NCBI GenBank assembly: GCA_964030785.1
Contig: OZ034969.1
Location: 74,074,770 to 74,138,769 of the forward strand
Direction of reading: 5' to 3'
DNA from: Siderastrea siderea
Taxonomy: Eukaryota > Cnidaria > Anthozoa > Scleractinia > Rhizangiidae
DNA length: 64,000 bases
Below are positions 23,402 through 35,433 of the stretch, in pieces. A program made the translations under genes and the position numbers. Numbering within the stretch: the first letter of the stretch is position 1; every line of letters begins with the position of its first letter. A model generated the notes under the pieces. It was not told where the DNA came from. It saw nothing but the letters and a program-made list of their open reading frames with translations, and searched no databases.

Positions 23402-26400
23402 ATGGCTGTTAAAATTTGGTTCGTTTTCCTCTTCTCCGCTACGTTTATTTCGTTGTCAAAATGCAAGAATAACACCAGCATGCCAAAGCCAATCACAGCA
23501 TCAAATTTGAAGCCAGAGGCAAAAGTTATTGTCGAAGGCAATTACAATGAAGTCCATCTCTGCCACGACAAAGAAATTAAAACTGCTTTGGCACTGATTC
23601 AAAAGAAGCTAGATTCTTTGGGGGAAAAGGTGAATGCAGTAATGGGGAAAAAAGAAAATCCTCCAGGTACGTATTATTTGAATGGTAGATTTGTTTCTGT
23701 ACATAGAGAATGAAAGATAATCCGAGCATGTTCATTGTGTCAAAATATTTAGACAACGAATGACAAAACTAAGTTGGAAAAAATAATATTTCGGTAGTTC
23801 GTTAACAACCCGTTACTATGCCATTTTGGCACAATGAAAATACTCGGATTATCTTTCATTTTCTATATGTACTGCATCTATCAGTAGGTACTGGGTTTTA
23901 AGATTAGTTTCTGTAGTAGCTGTCAATGCAGTCCTGTATCTTACAATTTTGTGGATCGGCAGCTTTGATAGTCGCTCAATTCTTTTATTCTGAACCCATT
24001 TTCACCAGGCACTACAGCTACTCAGGACCATCTTTTGCTTTGATTTTAATTTCGTAGCTCATTCTTTATTATTACTGACATTGAAATAATCTATGAAATA
24101 CTGCTTTCGGTTCGTGAGTGGGGGCTCGTGAGTTGTGTTGCAACTTGTTGGGAGACAACTTGAAGGCAACTGGACGCCGCCTTAAATCACTACAGCATGA
24201 TGTAGTAACCAATTTTATATTGCTTTGTTTAGGAGTACGTGCTTTGTTTTGGGATTCCCTGTGATCCTTACACCATTGGACCACTGGGAAGTGGCGCTAT
24301 AGAAATTTATTATTTTCATTTGTTATTATCCTAAGATGACAAGTCACTCAAAATGTAGTATACTAGAAGATGTTCCTTTAAATACCGGAAATCCGCAGCT
24401 TAGGTCACCCACGCTGCCGAATTTCTGGCGACATGGCAGGGATAAGGTTAGGGATTAGAAAGGCGATTTCCAACAGTGTAAAAAGCTAAATGTGGCATTA
24501 CGTGCCCGAAGAAAGGTTTACTCGAGTATGGATATATGGAAACGCCTGTTGAACACGTATTTCTTAACTTCTATACCTTTGCCACGACATTACGTCCAAT
24601 CGACAGCTGTTGCATAAAATACAACCGGTTTATTATTTAGCTGATTTAGCGGTTTATCATGTCATGATTTCAGCATGGCATGACGCACGAAGGAGTTTAG
24701 GGTTATTGGACGTTTTAATTAAAAACAGAAGCTAGCTGCATGTCGAAAGACGTCGGCAGGAGGGAGTGTTGAACTTAGGCCTGGGCACTAGTGCCGGTAT
24801 TGGCGAATGAAAATCAGAGGTGTCTGACCACCGTGACGTCACATATAAGTCTGCCCGGGAAATTAAAAGGAAAGTTAACAAATGGCTTCCTCGCAAATGT
24901 TACAGTCCAGTTTCTCAAAAAGAACAGATCAAAACAATGAAAGAACGAAAGGTATGCTGCATGCTATAACGTAAAAAGTATTCTTAATGCAAATTGGTCC
25001 TCAAAACAAAATAACAAATTGGTGGTAAGACTCAAAATATTTCACGGACGCTTTGGTCGATGGATTGAAATCGTGATCAAGATCACCTTTCAGAAGCTGT
25101 ATATCACAAACCCTAAGATGTGTCGCTTTGAGACAAAAACATAACTTTTATATGTATAAACTCTTTCCAATTTTAGGAAAATAAAATTGCCTAACAATGC
25201 CATTAAAGTGATCAGTGGCTTTAAACATCATTAAAATGTGGAGAAGAATACTTCAATACAAAGAAACGTTTACTGTGAATTCATGTGCTTGGTTCGAAGT
25301 TAATAATGGGCCACAGTGATTCCTTACTTTGCTAAACTATCTATTAAAAAACTACAAAGACGGCAACATTTGCTCACGGCGAAGCAAAACAGCTGAGGCG
25401 CCGGCTTTCCGGCCAAATTTGTGCTGATGACTGATTGTACTCTTATTAAATAATTATAAAAAACCACAATCTATCAAAAACGCCAACTTCCTCAGGTCAG
25501 TGATGTTAAGGGTTAACAAGACTCTCTCTTTACTAGAATGGTCCTCAGGTTGACTGTTTTAAAATTAATTAATCTTTGACCAATTTATTTGCGAAACGGT
25601 CATCTTGATCGTCAGTTGTGGATCAAGTAGACGGTCAAACTCTTTCTAAAACATTGTGCAACCTGGACAGCAAATCTAGAGGAAACTGGAGGTATTGAGA
25701 ATAAATCACTGAATCACTGATCCAGATGCTACTCAAATATATCTCTTAGTTTTCATAAAAAAGGACAGAACGAGATCAGGCGAAAACTTGTTTCCACGGG
25801 CGTCCGCATAATTTGCGAGCTGATTCAGATTTTTATGTTGTTCTGCAGAAGTGTAGTTTACACGGGTAAATTTACTAAGTTCCTAAGTTTCTTCCCTTAT
25901 ACAGAAGATGGAAGCAAATACTGTAAGAAAAGTTAACGTTTAAGTGCTAAACATACCCTTCTAGGTTCGCCTTCTATTATACTCAGCTAAACAAACGGAC
26001 TGATCATTTTTTAGGTAAATACTATACCATTTGTTTTAACTTGGGTACTTTTGTTAAACTATAGGCTAGTCTGTAGCCAAGTTTCAAGTTTCCCTGTGGT
26101 ATATAACTGAAATAAACACACTTTTTCGGACGCGGACAAAAACAATTTTCCGGTATAATTCTTCGATCGCGGAGAGTAAACAGTGTTAAAACATTATTTA
26201 AGTGTGATTTTAACGTTAAGAGAAAGAGCCACTAACCTATATCGAAAAAAGGGATGACTAAAATTCCATTACCCAAGAAAACAAGCTTGGCTGAAAGCTT
26301 AATAGCGCAAAAAATACGTTTGTAGCCCGAACTCTAACATCAGTTTGCCAGCGCCATTTTTGAAGACCGGCAAACTCGCGCGCTTTTCACGTCGTGACAT

Positions 26401-29180
26401 CACGATGGCCAGACACCTCAGCCAGCCGAGCTGGCGAGTTCATTACTCCCTCCTGGCCGTGGGTTAATAGCGTACCGATACCTTAAACCTATTGAATTCT
26501 CTCAGGCTACCTGACTATCTAGCATCCCATCCAAGGGGGTGGGGAGTAGCAATACTCTCAGTTGCTTCATGCTACAGAAACCGGCTTAAGCTCCGGCTCG
26601 TATGGCCACCTTGGCTCGTGAGCGACTTTTTCTATCCCACACTAACCATTCAATTAAAAACTACTGAGCCGTATTTAGATGTGTTCTTTGTTTCACGATA
26701 ATCGTTCTCAAAAAATGAAACTTGGGGACTTTTTTTTTAGTGAAAAGGTTAGTAAAGTAAAAGTATCCTACGGGTTTTATTTAGTAGTTTTTGGGATTTA
26801 TAATAGTAGTTCTCGTAACAATTACATTCAGAACAGACAGGAATGATTTTTGGACAGTTGTCGGAAGTATTTTTTCTAATTCGTTTTTGAAAATAATCGA
26901 GAGATTTCAGGAATCTTGGAAATCTTACGGATCTTGAGAATTCTGATATTCAAGAAAAGCGTTTGAAGTTTCTATGGGCAATCTTTTCCTGATCTGTTTG
27001 GGGTGCAAATGTGAGCTATGAAACTGTTGTTCAAACGTGGTATACCTTGAATATCTGTGATTGGTTTGAGGTTTCTCCTGGTTGTGGAATACTTTTACAA
27101 TACTTATCTTCCAAATCTTTACTTCTAAGCTTGCAAGTTTGACTTTGAAGATGGCATCTTTGATTGGAAAAAGACTGGAACAGCTTTTAACAACCAGCCT
27201 ACCTATGGTGACAACTCAGCAGCTCGCAAAAGTCACCCCGCTAATCATCAGGGAAACTGGTGGATTGGAAGCTATGAAAGTCGATCCAACAAAGTGGCAT
27301 CAGCTGGAGGGATTCAAGGAGATGGTCCCCAAGGAACTCTTACTTCCCCACCCTTCAAGATTACGGGCAAACACATCTCCTTCCTGATTGGTGGAGGATG
27401 TGATATGAAAACAATTCGTGCAGAGTTGATTGTTGACCACAAGGTGAGGATTCTTCACGTGCATTAAAAATGTAATATTATAGTTATTTTTCGCATTCTG
27501 CAGACTTTAGGGGTCTGAATAGCAGCTGGTAATTAACGAACACATATCCTTTCAGAGAAAAAGTGATCAAAGGTCCTGTTACACAAATTAAGGTTTTTCG
27601 TAACCTGTCTCGCAACTAAAAAAAGGGTGGTTGCAATTTGCTTGCAACCTCCCGTGCAACTAAATTTTTGTTTTGTGAACAAGTTACGTCATGGTGATTC
27701 AAATGTCAACTACTCACCTCATGCACGAATTGCTCCTACAACATAATAATACTTATTTACTTCAGTTACACACCACATGTCAGCATTCAAGTACATCTTT
27801 AAGGGTTGAAAATGAAAGTGAGACACGCCCACAAAATAAGATTATGGTACTTTTTAGAAGTTCAATTCAATATTCAAGCTTACAAAAAAATAGCTAGTTA
27901 TGACACAATCTTGTTTCGCGGCACATTTTAAGTCAACGATTCGTCACTTTTTTTTCAAAGGAAAAGTATCATAACAATTGTTAAATGCACCATTTGTGCG
28001 TACAACTTGCAACATTGTTTGGGAGATAAATTGATGGAAAAATTGTTGCGTGTGACAGGGCCTTGAGTGGGACCAAAGTTTGTGTAGCTGCTAAACATAA
28101 CTAGCGCACTACGTATTTGTTTCATTTTATCACCAGATACTCGTTCTTTCTTCTAGTCCCAGAACGGTTCTGGGGAACTATAAATACATAAAGTTTATTT
28201 TTTAAAAGAAAAAGACAAGAGAAACTAACAAAGTACACGTCAACGAAGGAGGATAACTAAATTAAAGCGACGCAATGACGGTGATTTCGCTGACCTTGGA
28301 TAGAAAACCGACGAGCAGTACTGAAAAACTTTAACGACTTACAAAGACAACTGACAGCTAACTATGCAAATGACGAAAGAAACTTCTAAAACGAGATGGT
28401 GAGGGAAAATATTAACGTACATACATACATACATACATACATACATACATACATACATACATACATACATACATACATACATACATACATACATACATAC
28501 ATACATACATACATACATACATACTTTATTGTATAGTTCCCACATCACTTGGGGGCTCATCCGCCATGCATACATACTTCTAAAGAAAAACGCTGCACGC
28601 GAGGACGAAAAGAAAGTTAAAACTAAACAACACGTAGACTGCGAGTAGTCTCATATTTTGGCGATGGCGATTGTGGGGCGGGGAAAATACACTAGCGCGC
28701 GAAATTTCGGCTTTCCACTCATTTTTGGCGGTCCCCTCGCGTCGCGTATATTCAAAATTTCGTACACGCGCGGGTGTATTTTTGCCCCCCCCCCACAATC
28801 CCCATCGCCAAATTTTGAGACTACTGGCAGTCTAAGCTACACGCGTAATTAGCGCCAACAGTTTGCAAAGTTTATCTTAGGCATGGATTAATAGATTGAT
28901 TGATTAATTCATTGATAGATTCGTTCATTGATTGATTGATTGAAAGATTGATTCATTCGTTGTTTATTGTTTGTTTATTTGTTTATTTGTCCATATCGTG
29001 TACCAGGTTGTCAGAACCGCCACTGGAAAATGCAGCGAGACAATGACTCGTAAAGTCTGGGATGTTCAAGCCTTTATTGGTCGACATGCGCGTGTCAAAC
29101 TGATTGACTTCAACTCTAGCGGTTGGGGCCACATCAACTTTGATGATCTCAAAGGCGACATCAGCTGTGGTCAGGTCTAA
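23402..29180 (+). CDS. Gene C: secreted protein, coiled linker plus shared GH32-associated-like domain
   Basis: Exons are 23402-23666, 27130-27443 and 29007-29180, with phases 1 then 0; they encode 250 aa. Residues 1-20 (MAVKIWFVFLFSATFISLSK) are a signal peptide. A short linker follows, then a helical stretch (IKTALALIQKKLDSLGEKVN) that may oligomerise. From residue 89 comes the shared domain: ACKFDFEDGIFDWKKTGTAF, NNQPTYGDN, GNWWIGSYESR, IQGDGPQGTLTSPPF, ISFLIGGGCD, then in the last exon TMTRKVWDVQAF and GWGHINFDDLKGDISC. This body equals the last two exons of genes A and B, but their PAN and EGF exons are replaced by one head exon ending in the same phase. From memory the body resembles a beta-sandwich domain attached to bacterial GH32-type enzymes; function is unknown, possibly sugar binding outside the cell. 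No PAN/EGF exon was found in the 3.5 kb first intron. Confidence 0.75.
23699..23865. mobile_element. Foldback/MITE in gene C intron 1
   Basis: GTACATAGAGAATGAAAGAT with AATCCGAGCAT is repeated in inverted form at the other end (ACTCGGATTATCTTTCATTT then TCTATATGTAC). CATTGTGTCAAAAT pairs with ATTTTGGCACAATG. The loop is about 75 bp and there is no ORF. Confidence 0.8.
24285..24345 (+). repeat. LINE-like 3' tail fragment
   Basis: GGCGCTATAGAAATTTATTATTTTCATTTGTTATTATC has the typical end sequence of L2/CR1-type LINE copies (GCGCTATA-AAATTTATTATT). No coding part precedes it. Confidence 0.45.
24755..26456. mobile_element. Non-autonomous TIR element in gene C intron 1
   Basis: The left end (CGGCAGGAGGGAGTGTTGAA, then AGGTGTCTGACCACCGTGAC) matches, in inverted and diverged form, the right end (GTGACATCACGATGGCCAGA then CACCT, finally TTCATTACTCCCTCCTGGCC). 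The roughly 90 bp ends enclose about 1.5 kb of AT-rich sequence with no transposase-like ORF. Confidence 0.65.
27900..28417. other. Intronic sequence without further features
   Basis: Part of the last intron of gene C. No repeat or coding signal was recognised here. Confidence 0.4.
28418..28524 (-). repeat. (ATAC)n microsatellite
   Basis: Pure ATAC/CATA units followed by TTTATTGTATAGTTCCCACA. That reads in reverse as a retroposed-element tail running into (TATG)n, like the repeat at 12.07 kb. Confidence 0.95.
28886..28990. repeat. Imperfect (GATT)n / (TTTG)n repeat
   Basis: Runs of GATT with ATTC variants grade into GTTTATTTGTTTATTTGT just before the acceptor of the last exon of gene C. Confidence 0.8.
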
Positions 29181-29317
29181 GGAAGTCCAACGTTACAAAG
29201 ATGAAATCAATAAGAGTAAATTACGAATAAGTTAAATATTAAAGGTTAGAATTTATTAACTGTGGTTAGCTTGAACGGTCAATTAAATTTTGCTGTAGAG
29301 TTAATTCTTACATGAAC

Positions 29318-29323
29318 AATAAA
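29318..29323 (+). promoter_or_regulatory. Candidate poly(A) signal of gene C
   Basis: AATAAA lies about 140 bases after the stop codon of gene C, the expected place and strand for the canonical polyadenylation hexamer. Confidence 0.45.
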
Positions 29324-29827
29324 CCTCAGACATTTGAAATGTTTACTGGAAGACATTGTCCTTGTCTGTGTTTTCATCCTAGCGGTATACAGGACGCATG
29401 TCACTGTGAACGTAGTAAATATGGCCTACCTCGCCACGAGTCTCCCTGACTCTCCCAGGAGCGTCAAACCGATGTACTTTGAGCCTCTAAACAGTTCAAG
29501 CCTTAAGGCTAATTACACCTTTTTCCCTTACATAATAAAATAAATGTGTGCAGTACACCAGGTTAAAAGCTACTGATTCGCTTGTTTTTCATAAGTCATG
29601 TAAGCGTTTGTAACGGACCTTATGGCTATGGCAGAAAGTTTATGTACCAATCTTCTCGTAGACTGTGCGATAGCTTTTTTCAAGTAGATAGTTCAATTAC
29701 TAATTAAATATCTTCCGGTGGCTACTATATCTGGCGGAGTACAAAGTTGAAAGATTGTCCAAAAAATGAACAGTTGGCAGAGAAGCTAAGTTTGAGGAAA
29801 ATTTTAAGGACAACCTTGCAGCCAAAT

Positions 29828-32301
29828 TCAGGGCTCGAAAAAAACTTGAATTCCAGCTTGCCCCTCGGGCAAGCAAGTCACTGAATTTGTTTGCCCGAGC
29901 CAATTTCCCACTTGCCCGTGTTTAAAAAAATTTCTCATGCTCATTAATAATTCATGAGGCATGGACAAAGATCTCGCAAACTGTTTAATGAGTGATCGCT
30001 CTCCTTCTGTTGAACGTTTTGGGAGATCGTTCACATTTACTGTCCTGTCGATTTCATGATACTGTTCTTGTACGTAAAAGCAAATTGCGTGAGCAGAAAC
30101 TAAAACTTATTCTGTAAAAGGATATCATAATGTTCGTATGATTCTTGTCTTGTCCTCTCAACGTGTTTTCCCTACTACTTCTTGTCTCAGATGGCAACGT
30201 TTTCTCTGTCATTACTGCGTTCAAACGAAATTAGCCGCCTTCAGAACGTTTCACCATACGTTTCCTTGAAAGATCCATTAGTGCGTTCATATATTTGTCT
30301 ACACGTTAGTAGGTTCACACAATTCTTTAGTCTTCTGTTATCGACTTTTTTCCATTAATTGCTACGTTCGTACAATAGTTTCTCTTCCCAGCGTTTCTCT
30401 TTAAGTAAGGTCTTCACAACGTTTCTCTGTATGTAAGTGGGTTCGTCGATCTCAACGTTTCTTTGTAGTTAGCACGTTCGCATGACATTGTTCTGCTCTT
30501 CCTAAGGTTTTCAGTGTATCGGTACATTCGCACGATAAGTCGATATTGCTTAGCGTTTCTCTGTACGTTAGTATGTTCATACGGTATTAGTCTTGTCTTC
30601 TCAATGTTTATCCGTACGTTAGTGCGATTTTAGTTGTCTCATTTACGCTTCTCTGTAATTTTTTGTCCGTAATATTTCAGTTTTCCGTTAGGCGTTCTTC
30701 CGTACGTCACACACGTTCTTACGGAATTAGTTTTGTCTAATAACCTTTCTTCGTAAGTTAGTAGTTGCGTATTTTTAATCATTAGTCTCTGTATTTTGGT
30801 ACGTTGGCAACGTTTCTCCCTACTGTAGTGCATTTGCAACCAACGTGTTTGATGACTTCTCAACGTTTCTCTTTACCTTAGTAAGTTCGAACCTTATTAA
30901 TTTTTTCTGCTCAACGTTTCTCCACACTTAAATAAGCTTATAATTTACTAGTCTTCTCTTGTAGACGTTTGTCTGTACGTGAGTTGAGTGCTGTATCAGT
31001 CTTGTCTTTTTGACGTTTCTCCGTACCTTACAACGTTCGTAAAATGTTAGTCTTGTCTTCCCAACGTTTCTCCGTACGACGACATGCTCATATAAGGTTA
31101 ACTGTTCGAGTTATTCGTCATGATCTGACCGAAACGGGAAATGAAAGGTGTGAACTACATCGCGCCTTGGAATTTGCCCTGAAGGCACATAGTACTTTGT
31201 CTTCGTGTGAGGATCTCTAACTGTTGGAAAGAATAATGAACATTCAAGTTCTTCACTCTTGAGATTACAGAGAGGCATGTTTACAGTACTTAACTCGTCT
31301 AAAAATTTGACATTGAACACAGTATGAGATTACGCAAAAAGTCTGGCTAGTGGAAATTCATTTTGGCTAGTGAAATCAAACCTCTCACTAGCCACTTGGC
31401 TACTAGGTTACTAAGCTGAAAAGTTAGTCTCGAGCCCTGACAGTCATTTGTTGTGAAAAGAAATTTGATCCAGGCAGATTTTGATCGCGTGCTAACCAAC
31501 CAGTGTAGTTCTCAGATCGTCATCTTTCCAGACCTCAGAGCATGAAAAGCCTGAAAATATGCTTGCGTTTATAACCCTGAATTGGCCTTCCATTGTTTGA
31601 TATGTACTTACAGTTACCATAGACTGAGAAGCAATTTACCACACATTCAAAATTTTATATAAAACGCAAGTTCAAGCTTATATGTTTACTCCACTTTCTC
31701 GCTTCAATTCTGTCTGCATATGTGTATGGTATGCAGCGCTAAAACATATACTAGTAATATGAGGAAAAGAAACCTTTGATGCATAAAGGACCTGCTAACA
31801 GCTAGTAGATTTTTGTCTAAAAATTGAAAAAGGCTTCCCAGTTTAAGCACAAAACTAAGGCCGTTTTAGCTACAGCAGCGTTTTCATCGCATGTTCTCTG
31901 AACTTTGTTTACCAATTCACAGGTCAGGGAGGGATTTCAACAACTGATTGATTACTGTTACCAAAACCGATTAACGTTTAAGTACTTCAATGCACTTTAA
32001 AACTAAACATCTTAGAAAATGTTTTAGAAAAAGTCATTTTAAGCGACTGCGTGACTGACAAATCAACTGACTAAAACTACAGACCAGATTGATATTTAAC
32101 TTAATTTTCGCAGCTTTGCTAAACGGTCGTGTATGCCGTTAGTGCTGTTATTTGTCACTTATTGGACAGACTGAAAATGTAATTTGATGGAGGGTTTGCC
32201 CGAGCGCTTGCCCGTCGGGCAAGTGACCCTGAAAAGTTACTTGCCCGACCTCAAAATCTACTTGTCCCGGACGACCGGATGGGACTTTTGTCGAGCCCTG
32301 A
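29828..32301. mobile_element. TIR element with CAGGGCTCGA ends
   Basis: TCAGGGCTCGA at 29828-29838 faces TCGAGCCCTGA at 32291-32301. Just inside, CTTGCCCCTCGGGCAAG (left) corresponds to CTTGCCCGTCGGGCAAG (right), in both cases with further CTTGCCCG words nearby. A third TCGAGCCCTGA end at 31430-31440, next to CTAGTGG/CCACTAG words, suggests a nested relative. There is no transposase ORF. The interior holds the degenerate tandem array described separately. Confidence 0.65.
30060..31100 (+). repeat. Degenerate tandem array, about 52 bp unit
   Basis: CAACGTTTCTCCGTACGTTAG followed by a TTCATACGGTATTAGTCTTG-like segment and TCTTCTCAA recurs about every 50-60 bp, with roughly 18-20 diverged units. 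The best preserved lie at about 30555-30620 and 31010-31090. Unit boundaries were set by eye. Confidence 0.7.
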
Positions 32302-32776
32302 AAATTATCCTCCAATATACCAGCAGGCAAGAAAATTTTTTTTATTAAAAAAAAAACGGCCGATTCATTTGTACTGCTTCTGGCGCTCCAACGCAGTTAT
32401 GGCCATGGCTTAGCGGACGTCCCCCCCAAGAAAAAATGGAAGTTGATTTTTCTCTTCTATTTGCTTACACTGATAAAATCTGACGATGGATATCAAATCG
32501 GACACAGTGTACCGTCTGACACCTGTCGTTCATGTTTTTTTACACCACTCAAATTCAGTCAACGAAGTTAAAAACTTCTAAGTCGGGCAAAACTTTGCGC
32601 TTTCAATTAGAAGGTCTTTACAAGAGAATTCTGATAGCAGAAATCTGCGTAACAGATATTGATCAGGTTATGAAGTTATGTACCATTTTGCTCTCTTTGG
32701 TTAACGGTAGACTGCAGTGTTGTTGCCGGCAGGACCTTGAGATTTTAGGAGGTAGTGTGATTTTTTTTATAAAACA

Positions 32777-32860
32777 ACAATAATAACAACAACAACAACA
32801 ACAACAACAATAATAATAATAATAACAATAATAATAATGATAATAATAATAACATATTAT
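32777..32860. repeat. (AAC)n/(AAT)n microsatellite
   Basis: CAA units pass into TAA units, with a few TGA/CAA interruptions. Confidence 0.95.
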
Positions 32861-32905
32861 AACAATAGTGTTTTATGAAAGAGGATACATTTACAATGTC
32901 TTCTA

Positions 32906-32907
32906 CA

Positions 32908-32966
<59 letters not shown>

Positions 32967-32998
32967 GATGGATGATGGTGACGACGACGATGATGATA
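32906..32998. repeat. (ATG)n microsatellite
   Basis: A pure ATG run to about 32965, then imperfect GATGATGGTGACGACGACGA. Confidence 0.95.
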
Positions 32999-35433
32999 AA
33001 TCAACATTGCACAAGAGTGCTGTACGGCCCCCGAAATGATCCCCAAATCGACCCTTAGATGATCCAGATCCCGAAATGATCCCCGTTTTTTTTTTCAACG
33101 CTGACCCCGAAATGATACCTAGGTAATTATCGGAACTGAATAGCACACGGTACTTGAAACTGACAAAAATTCTATCCTTAGTTTATAATTCGAATTACAC
33201 CGTTTTCCAAAAGTACTCGAAAAATGCCGTTCACGTTTTTCACATCTTTCTTGTCTCACTCATTTTTTCTTCACACTTGTTAATCATTCTTAACAAAATT
33301 TCAATCTACAATCAAATTCAAAAGCCGAGAAACGGATCGTGAGTTGTGTTCAATTACAAAATCAGCCTTGAGTCTTACTGTGCGGCGTGTCTTACTGTGA
33401 CCACCCAAAAAACTTTTTCGAAAGTCATAATTAACCAATCATATATAGCGCGAGATTTTGGTTGATGGTCACACCGGCTCGAAAAGGAAAAAAGGCGAGG
33501 GTGTTGGCGAAGGCAAAGTAATAAGAGAATTTTGCCCAAGTGCAACAAGAAATTCCGGTGTCTCTGCAGGAGCTTAGGGCAGTGCACAGTACTACAGCGA
33601 GGGCTGTTCGCAATGAGTGGTTTACTTCCTAAAAGTTTCCACAAATTTTGCATGGTGGACTGGTAATGCTTTCAGTAAGTGTACCACTCTAAAGTTTATG
33701 TTAATTTCAACCTTAAAATTTGTAAGGGAAGACTTTTACATACTTACTTCCGTTTAAAATGCCATTTTGCTACTTGTATTCAAAACTTTTGCATCGTTTC
33801 TTTTGAAAAAAATCGTTGAAGATAGTAGTTGTGACCGATTGCTCGTAATTCATTATCTAGCGATGTTTACTGAGCGATATTCTAGTTTTATTTTGTCGAT
33901 AACAACCAACCGCTAAGCGTTCAAAAGGTTTATATTCATTTCTTGTTAAAATTAAAATAGAAGTGGCTTTTTTACTTTTTTCTTTTATATTAATATTGTA
34001 TTAGTTACAAATTAAGATATGTACTAAACCATATTTGATTTATACACTGATTGCCCGAGAGTACTGAAGTTTTATACTTGAGAAAAAACATCTAATATCT
34101 ACAAAAGGGAAAGCGAAAAGTCCAAGTTACGAAATTTGCCTTCGACTTTATCTTTGTCACGGCTTTCTGCTGCGAACTCCGTCGGCACATCGCTTGAGTT
34201 TGCAGCATTTGGCAGCGGTCGGGGACGCCAAATGATAGCAGAGCTAGTGGCTTCTGGTTTTTTCTGTCCACAACCATGGCTTTTGCGGTGGTCTGAAGAC
34301 ATTTTCCCAGGAGCTCCGCTTTTAGCCTTGGCCAAATCTATATATTATGTTCAATACTAGAAACAAAATCAGGCACATGATTTCTGGATATTGATGCTCA
34401 ATTGCAAAGAAAATAAAATAGCACAATATAAACCAAAATGCGATAATGTTAAATCTAACAAGTTTGATTTAGTCTCAAACGGTTAATATCACTGCAAACT
34501 ATTTGTTATCATTGATCTGTACAACTGTTTTATCAACTTCAGAAACGTCTTCGTTTTCTCCATATCACTCATGATCCTGTGAAGTACTAAAACTAGTGAG
34601 GATTGAGCAGTAATTCTCTGCTTGGGTTTTCACCTTTTTTCAATCACGCTTTAGAAATTGTTACGGCTGATCGATTGCGCTGCATGATTTCAAGCATGAT
34701 TCGCCGATGGTCATGAAATAATTTTAAACATTGTGAATAAAATTAGTTTACAGAAGAAATAATAACTTCATGAGATATTGACAATCGGCAAAGAATTTAC
34801 AAATTTCCTTTATCGCTTTGCAATTATGAGAGAATCAAGACGGAAGAATCATAGCAGATGAATCATGCTTGAAAAACCTGGTTCTACACATAGCTGTGAA
34901 ATCGGCTTTAACTATAAGGTCTAAAATTAATTAGTGCTCCCTTTTGAAAAATATCTATTGTAAAGTCTTGGAAAAATTTCGTGTTTAAGAGAGGTTCCTA
35001 ACATACATCACAAAAAATAAAAACCCTTGACGCACTGTTTCTTACTTCCATCAGTATCTTGGTGCATGATTGGATACTCCAACTGAAACACTTTTTGATG
35101 ATATATTACTTAAATCTTTGGACTCAATTTACTCAATGCTTGAAGTTGTTCAGAACAAATTTTGTGCCCAAGTTAAAATTCTAGCTCAGTGTGTGCGCTG
35201 CGTAATTCAAGATCCAGATTTGACCATTTAATGACTTCAGTTGCAAATCGCCTGGCAGTTTGCATGTATCTTTCATGATGCAGGTCACGTCATCGGTGAC
35301 GACCCTTTTCCTATACGAACTAGTTTAAAAAAAAAACGTAAATTAAGATAACAGATGGACGACCTTGGACAATCTAATCCAACTAATCTTAATTTTCTGT
35401 CTAGTCGGCGGAGACCTAAAAGCAAGATGAAGC

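Larger units (their letters stand above)
31441..35433. other. Gene-free stretch
   Basis: Contains the right part of the TIR element, AAC/AAT and ATG microsatellites at 32.78-33.0 kb, and a segment at about 34073-34130 similar to 61071-61160 (CTTGAGAAAAAACATCTAAT and onwards). No gene is supported. Confidence 0.5.

Noticed and set aside
28339..28575. Repeat MYVC-type open frame
   Set aside because: Translation of the ATAC microsatellite on the minus strand.
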